Positions 5,016 to 8,153 of a stretch of DNA of 8,153 bases are shown here, piece after piece; the first letter of the stretch is position 1; each line of letters starts with the position of its first letter. Where the stretch lies: NCBI GenBank assembly GCA_013003335.1, contig JABDJT010000261.1, positions 1 to 8,153 of the forward strand. Direction: 5' to 3'. Made by a program: the position numbers and the translations under genes. This stretch comes from Verrucomicrobiales bacterium. GTDB taxonomy: Bacteria; Verrucomicrobiota; Verrucomicrobiia; Verrucomicrobiales; DEV007. Below the pieces are notes generated by a model. That model had not been told where the DNA came from. It worked only from the letters and a program-made list of their open reading frames with translations, and did not search any database.

Positions 5016-6902
5016 GTGCCAGCCGTGAGTGCCCCGCCCGAAGGTTACCAGGTTTTCGCGAGAAAATACCGGCCGAAAACGTTCGACGACGTTTTGGGGC
5101 AGGACCACGTCGTACAGACGTTGAAAAACGCGATCGAACAGGATCGACTTGCGCATGCCTACCTGTTTGTCGGTCCCCGTGGCACGGGCAAAACCTCGAT
5201 CGCACGGATCCTCGCAAAGGCCTTGAACTGCCCCGGTGGACCGAAGGTCGATTTTGATCCCGACGATCCCGTCTGTGTGGAAATCGCGGAGGGAAACAGT
5301 CTGGACGTGCTGGAAATTGACGGGGCTTCGAACAATGGTGTGGACCAGGTCCGGGAGTTGCGGGAGACGGTGAAATTCGCTCCGGCTTCCTCGGCCTACA
5401 AGATTTACTACATCGACGAGGTGCACATGCTCTCGTCCGCAGCGTTCAATGCCCTGCTGAAAACCCTCGAGGAACCGCCCGCGCACGTGAAATTCATTTT
5501 CGCGACGACCGATCCGCAAAAAATTCTTGCGACGATCCTTTCCCGGTGCCAGCGCTTCGACCTGCGGCGGATCCCGACGAAAATCATCGCTGAGCACCTC
5601 GGGTTCATTGCAAAAAACGAGGGCCTCACCTTGTCGGAAAACGCTGCCTTTGCCATAGCCAAAGGCGCAGATGGAGGCATGCGGGATGCGCAGTCAATGC
5701 TCGATCAACTGGTCGCCTTTTGCGGCAACGACATCAGCGAGCAGAACGTGCTGGAAATTTTCGGGTTCAACTCCAACGAGTCCATCGCCGAAATTGCGGG
5801 TCTGATTTTGAACCGCGACAACTCCGGCGTGCTGGAAAAAGTCCACGAGCACAATGATGCCGGCAAGGACCTGACCGTTCTGCTCGCCGATTTGATTTCC
5901 TATTTCCGGCACCTGCTGGTGACCCAGGTCGATCCCGGTTCCGAGACCTCTGAAATTCCGCCGGACCTGCTCGAAGTGCTGGCGACGCACCGGGAATTGA
6001 TCGAAACCAGTCGCCTGCTCGATCTGATCGATCTGCTCGCCGAGGCTGACGCCCGCATGAAATGGGCGCCGAACAAGAAGCTGCACATGGAAATTGCGGT
6101 GATCAAGGCGATCCAGGGCCTCACGGAAACGAATCTCGATGAAGTGATCTCGATGATTTCCTCGGCTGCGGGAATGACCGGCGATCCGCCTCCGGCCGAG
6201 ACATCTCCCCGCGCGCAGACGCCTGCGGAACCCGTTTCGCCGCCGGCCAAAACCGTAGCTGCCCCCGCTCCGGAACCGGAAGCAAAGGCGGAATGGGCGG
6301 AAAAGGCGGCCGAATCCCAATCCGAGCCCCAGCCCCAAACCCAACCCGGGTCCGACCCGACTCCGGCCCCCGAGCCGGAAAGGAACCCCGAACCGGCGGC
6401 CGCCGATTCTCCGGCCCCGGCCGGTCCGCTAGCGGGCGAAGCGCTTTGGGAAGCCGCGAAAATTCGCCTGATTGACGAGCGGCCTCTGATCGAAACCTGG
6501 CTCGCGGCGACCACTTTTGTCCGGCATGAAGGCGACGAATTCGTGATCGGATTCAACACGGCTCAAGGTTTTTACCGTGACTCTCTCGGCCGGCACCAGG
6601 AAGTGATCCAGCAGGTCGTGAGCGATTTGGCAGGCAGCCCCACCCGGGCCGTGTTGGACGTGAGCGACGACATTCCGCTTCACGAACCGGATCTCGAAGA
6701 GCAGGACGAGGCGGAGGAAAACGGGGATGGTTCTGCTCAGGCCGATGGATCATCCGCCGGCATCGGTTCCCCGGATCAAGAGGGCACCGATCCCGCCGCC
6801 GAGGGCGAAGCCGCTCCCGTCGAGGAAGAGGACGATGATTTTCACAAAGACCCGTTGATTCAATCCGCCATGGAGGAATTCAAGGCCCGGGTCGTCAATT
6901 GA
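5016..6902 (+). CDS. dnaX: DNA polymerase III subunit tau/gamma (DnaX clamp loader ATPase)
   Basis: DnaX is the AAA+ motor of the clamp loader that places the beta sliding clamp on DNA, and its long form tau also tethers polymerase and helicase. Visible motifs are Walker A GPRGTGKTS (53-61), Walker B DEVH (134-137), sensor 1 in FATTDPQK (162-169), the arginine finger SRC (176-178) and sensor 2 GMRDAQSMLDQ (221-231). Only two of the usual four zinc-binding cysteines remain (C72 and C87, with a PGGPKVDFDPDDP stretch between them). The clamp-loader core ends near residue 385. A Pro/Glu/Ala-rich linker (about 389-472) leads to a small globular C-terminal domain (about 473-560), a strongly acidic stretch (558-608) and a conserved-looking end, DPLIQSAMEEFKARVV. 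At 628 residues it is tau-like in length. The likely start is GTG 5016, with GTG 5025 as alternative; there is no Shine-Dalgarno sequence. It is followed 28 bp later by ybaB, the classic dnaX-ybaB arrangement. Confidence 0.96.
   Translation: MPAVSAPPEGYQVFARKYRPKTFDDVLGQDHVVQTLKNAIEQDRLAHAYLFVGPRGTGKTSIARILAKALNCPGGPKVDFDPDDPVCVEIAEGNSLDVLEIDGASNNGVDQVRELRETVKFAPASSAYKIYYIDEVHMLSSAAFNALLKTLEEPPAHVKFIFATTDPQKILATILSRCQRFDLRRIPTKIIAEHLGFIAKNEGLTLSENAAFAIAKGADGGMRDAQSMLDQLVAFCGNDISEQNVLEIFGFNSNESIAEIAGLILNRDNSGVLEKVHEHNDAGKDLTVLLADLISYFRHLLVTQVDPGSETSEIPPDLLEVLATHRELIETSRLLDLIDLLAEADARMKWAPNKKLHMEIAVIKAIQGLTETNLDEVISMISSAAGMTGDPPPAETSPRAQTPAEPVSPPAKTVAAPAPEPEAKAEWAEKAAESQSEPQPQTQPGSDPTPAPEPERNPEPAAADSPAPAGPLAGEALWEAAKIRLIDERPLIETWLAATTFVRHEGDEFVIGFNTAQGFYRDSLGRHQEVIQQVVSDLAGSPTRAVLDVSDDIPLHEPDLEEQDEAEENGDGSAQADGSSAGIGSPDQEGTDPAAEGEAAPVEEEDDDFHKDPLIQSAMEEFKARVVN
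6180..6432 (+). repeat. Low-complexity Pro/Glu/Ala-rich linker coding region of dnaX
   Basis: This part of dnaX codes for the proline-rich linker (residues about 389-472). It includes a C/A-rich tract at about 6310-6352 with repeated CCC-containing units (SEPQPQTQPGSDP). It behaves as simple sequence and makes glycine-rich shadow frames on the other strand. It is likely unstructured and variable in length between relatives. Confidence 0.6.
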
Positions 6903-6930
6903 ACCCATTCAAACCAGAAAAATACAGATT

Positions 6931-7245
6931 ATGAATATCGCAAAAATGATGAAGCAGGCTCAGCAGATGCAGAAAAAGATGGCTGAGATGCAGGCGGAAC
7001 TCGCCGAAAAAGAAGTCGAAGCCAGTGTGGGCGGCGGCAAGGTAACGGTCAAAGCCAACGGCGGAGGCGAGGTGCTGGAAATCAAGATTGATCCCGCCGT
7101 CGTTGACCCCGAAGACGTCGAAATGCTCGAAGACCTGATTCTGTCCGGCGTGAAACAGGCCATCGAACAGGGCAAGGAAATTCAGCAGAGCGAAATGGGC
7201 AAGGTGACTGCCGGCATGGGGCTTCCCCCCGGGCTGGGAATGTGA
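6931..7245 (+). CDS. ybaB: Nucleoid-associated protein, YbaB/EbfC family
   Basis: This small protein of 104 residues matches the YbaB/EbfC family, dimeric DNA-binding proteins that coat the nucleoid. It begins with an amphipathic helix rich in M, Q and K (MMKQAQQMQKKMAEMQAELAEK has this character over residues 6-27), then the beta core with a KVTVKANGGGEVLEIKIDP stretch (about 36-54). A second helix region runs through EDVEMLEDLILSGVKQAI (about 60-77), followed by a Gly/Pro-Met tail (GMGLPPGLGM) typical of the family. The ATG at 6931 lies 28 bp after the dnaX stop, which supports co-transcription. The leader is A-rich without a clear Shine-Dalgarno sequence. In many bacteria recR follows; here the next gene is on the opposite strand and unrelated. 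Confidence 0.96.
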   Translation: MNIAKMMKQAQQMQKKMAEMQAELAEKEVEASVGGGKVTVKANGGGEVLEIKIDPAVVDPEDVEMLEDLILSGVKQAIEQGKEIQQSEMGKVTAGMGLPPGLGM

Positions 7246-7259
7246 TTCTCCGATTCAAA

Positions 7260-7299
7260 CCAACAGGGTCTGTTCTCCGAACCAACCTTGTTGGATCGA
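7260..7299 (+). repeat. Palindromic repeat copy 2 in the ybaB/di-haem gene gap, possible terminator
   Basis: The 55-bp gap between the convergent stops is filled mainly by this 40-nt element. CCAACAGGG (7260-7268) pairs with CCTTGTTGG (7286-7294), nine pairs including one G-T, around a 17-nt loop. The 22 nt at 7278-7299 equal der positions 4080-4101 except T7288 for C4090, a change that keeps pairing as G-U in the plus-strand RNA. No T-run follows. Its place between two converging stops makes a 3'-end hairpin role plausible. Confidence 0.55.
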
Positions 7300-7300
7300 T

Positions 7301-8153
7301 TTACAACGAATTCAAAAACGCGAGCAGATCGTCGCGTTCTTTGGCCGTCATTTTCCGGAACGATTCCGCGGAATCTGCGCCTTCGCCACCGTGCCAGAGA
7401 ATGGCTTCGGTGAGATTCCGGGCGCGGCCATCGTGCAGAAAAAAGGTGTGGCCGCTGACGGTTTCCGTGAGGCCGATGCCCCACAGCGGCGGGGTGCGCC
7501 ACTCATCGCCGTCGGCGCTGTGATCGATCAAGCCGTCGGCGAGTCCATCGCCCATGTTGTGCAGCAAGAGATCGGTGAACGGCCGGATGACCTGGTTGGA
7601 AAGCTGGGCGATTCCGTCGGGGTGTTTCCCGGTTTGTAACTCCGGCACGTGACAGACCGCGCATTTTGCACTTCGAAACAGCTTTTCCCCGCGCATCACG
7701 GCCGGATTTTCGCGGTCACGCTGGGCGGGCGGAGCCAGGGTTTGGAGATACAACACGACCCGCTCGAGGTTGTGCCGGTCGATCTCGGGTTTGTCGAAAC
7801 TTTCGAGATGAAAATCGGAGGAGACACCCATGTCATGGAAGAACGCGGCTGCGGTTTGAGTGCGGACACTGTGCTGATTCGCTTTCCAGCCGAACCAGCC
7901 GACGACGGTCGAGCGGGGTGAATCGGGAATGTAATTTACGTGACCGGAGATTCCGTCGCCGTTCGCGTCCCACGAGTCGGTGAGCTTTTGCAGCGTGGTA
8001 CGATACTCGACCGCTTCAAGCAGACCCACGCCGAATACCGGCGGTGCGATTCGCGGGCTGAGCTCGAGGTGCGGGGCTTTGTCGAAGGTGTAAGTCGGTT
8101 TCCGAAGCGAATAGGGCGTGCCATCCGCGAACTTCCCCGGCACCTCTTCGTAT
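7301..8153 (-). CDS. Di-haem oxidoreductase family protein (DUF1111/DHOR), C-terminal part
   Basis: The frame is open from the right edge (first full codon TAC at 8152-8150) to TAA at 7303-7301, so the N-terminal part, including the expected first haem site and signal peptide, lies outside the window. About 283 residues are visible. They match the DHOR (DUF1111, COG3488 'thiol oxidoreductase') family of periplasmic c-type cytochromes related to MauG-like peroxidases. Recognisable pieces are DGTPYSLRKPTY, LSPRIAPPVFGVGLLEA, a DANGDGISG acidic loop like a calcium-binding site, GWFGWKANQHSVRTQ, the haem c motif CAVCH (7649-7663), and the terminal FLHDGRARNLTEAILWHGGE with LLAFLNSL at the end. 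The exact substrate is not known; relatives are often near imelysin-type iron proteins, but no such gene is in this window. The GTG at 8143 is internal, not the start. Confidence 0.88.
   Translation of the reverse strand, partial: YEEVPGKFADGTPYSLRKPTYTFDKAPHLELSPRIAPPVFGVGLLEAVEYRTTLQKLTDSWDANGDGISGHVNYIPDSPRSTVVGWFGWKANQHSVRTQTAAAFFHDMGVSSDFHLESFDKPEIDRHNLERVVLYLQTLAPPAQRDRENPAVMRGEKLFRSAKCAVCHVPELQTGKHPDGIAQLSNQVIRPFTDLLLHNMGDGLADGLIDHSADGDEWRTPPLWGIGLTETVSGHTFFLHDGRARNLTEAILWHGGEGADSAESFRKMTAKERDDLLAFLNSL

Noticed and set aside
6200..6310. Programmed -1 frameshift site in dnaX for a short gamma form
   Set aside because: I looked for an A-AAA-AAG-type heptamer in frame near the end of the clamp-loader core and found none; the GGAAAAG at about 6299 does not fit the X-XXY-YYZ rule.
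5694..6559. Two minus-strand frames opposite dnaX with glycine- and serine-rich repeats
   Set aside because: The repeats are the reverse complement of the proline-rich linker coding sequence; a by-product of low complexity.
1..8153. tRNA or rRNA genes, CRISPR array, insertion sequence, prophage, defence or toxin-antitoxin system
   Set aside because: Coding sequence of recognised housekeeping families fills almost the whole window, the gaps are at most 229 bp, and none contains a tRNA-like fold, regularly spaced direct repeats, a transposase or short paired ORFs.

Overview
This is an ordinary bacterial chromosome segment made mostly of housekeeping genes, with GC-rich coding sequence and short intergenic gaps. 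The gene content, several protein-level traits (an RsmA-type methyltransferase with a C-terminal Nudix domain, a DnaX with a reduced zinc module, an imidazolonepropionase-like amidohydrolase, a DUF1111 di-haem protein) and the lack of Shine-Dalgarno sequences before most starts suggest a member of the PVC group. Verrucomicrobiota is my best guess. The lineage is inferred from protein style, not from a marker search, and I hold it at moderate confidence.

Layout, left to right: (1) 1-1178 (+), the 3' part of an amidohydrolase-family gene that runs off the left edge; (2) 1253-2611 (-), rsmA fused to a Nudix hydrolase domain, convergent with gene 1; (3) a 229-bp divergent intergenic region; (4) 2841-3440 (+), a pgsA-type CDP-alcohol phosphatidyltransferase; (5) 3550-4968 (+), der (engA), with a good intrinsic terminator built over its stop codon; (6) 5016-6902 (+), dnaX; (7) 6931-7245 (+), ybaB/ebfC; (8) 7301-8153 (-), the C-terminal part of a DUF1111 di-haem oxidoreductase that runs off the right edge and converges on ybaB.

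Functionally, rsmA and der both act in ribosome biogenesis (30S dimethylation and 50S assembly), pgsA makes phosphatidylglycerophosphate for anionic phospholipids, and dnaX-ybaB is the widely conserved replication/nucleoid pair, here without the usual recR behind it. The two edge genes are unrelated accessory enzymes. There are no RNA genes, CRISPR arrays, insertion sequences or phage genes that I can see.

The observations most worth a second look are the RsmA-Nudix fusion; a 40-nt palindromic sequence present twice, once in the intergenic gap after ybaB and once in frame inside the der inter-domain linker; and an identical 8-nt AT-rich word at identical spacing before the pgsA and dnaX starts, neither of which has a Shine-Dalgarno sequence. 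I did not find a convincing new multi-gene system.
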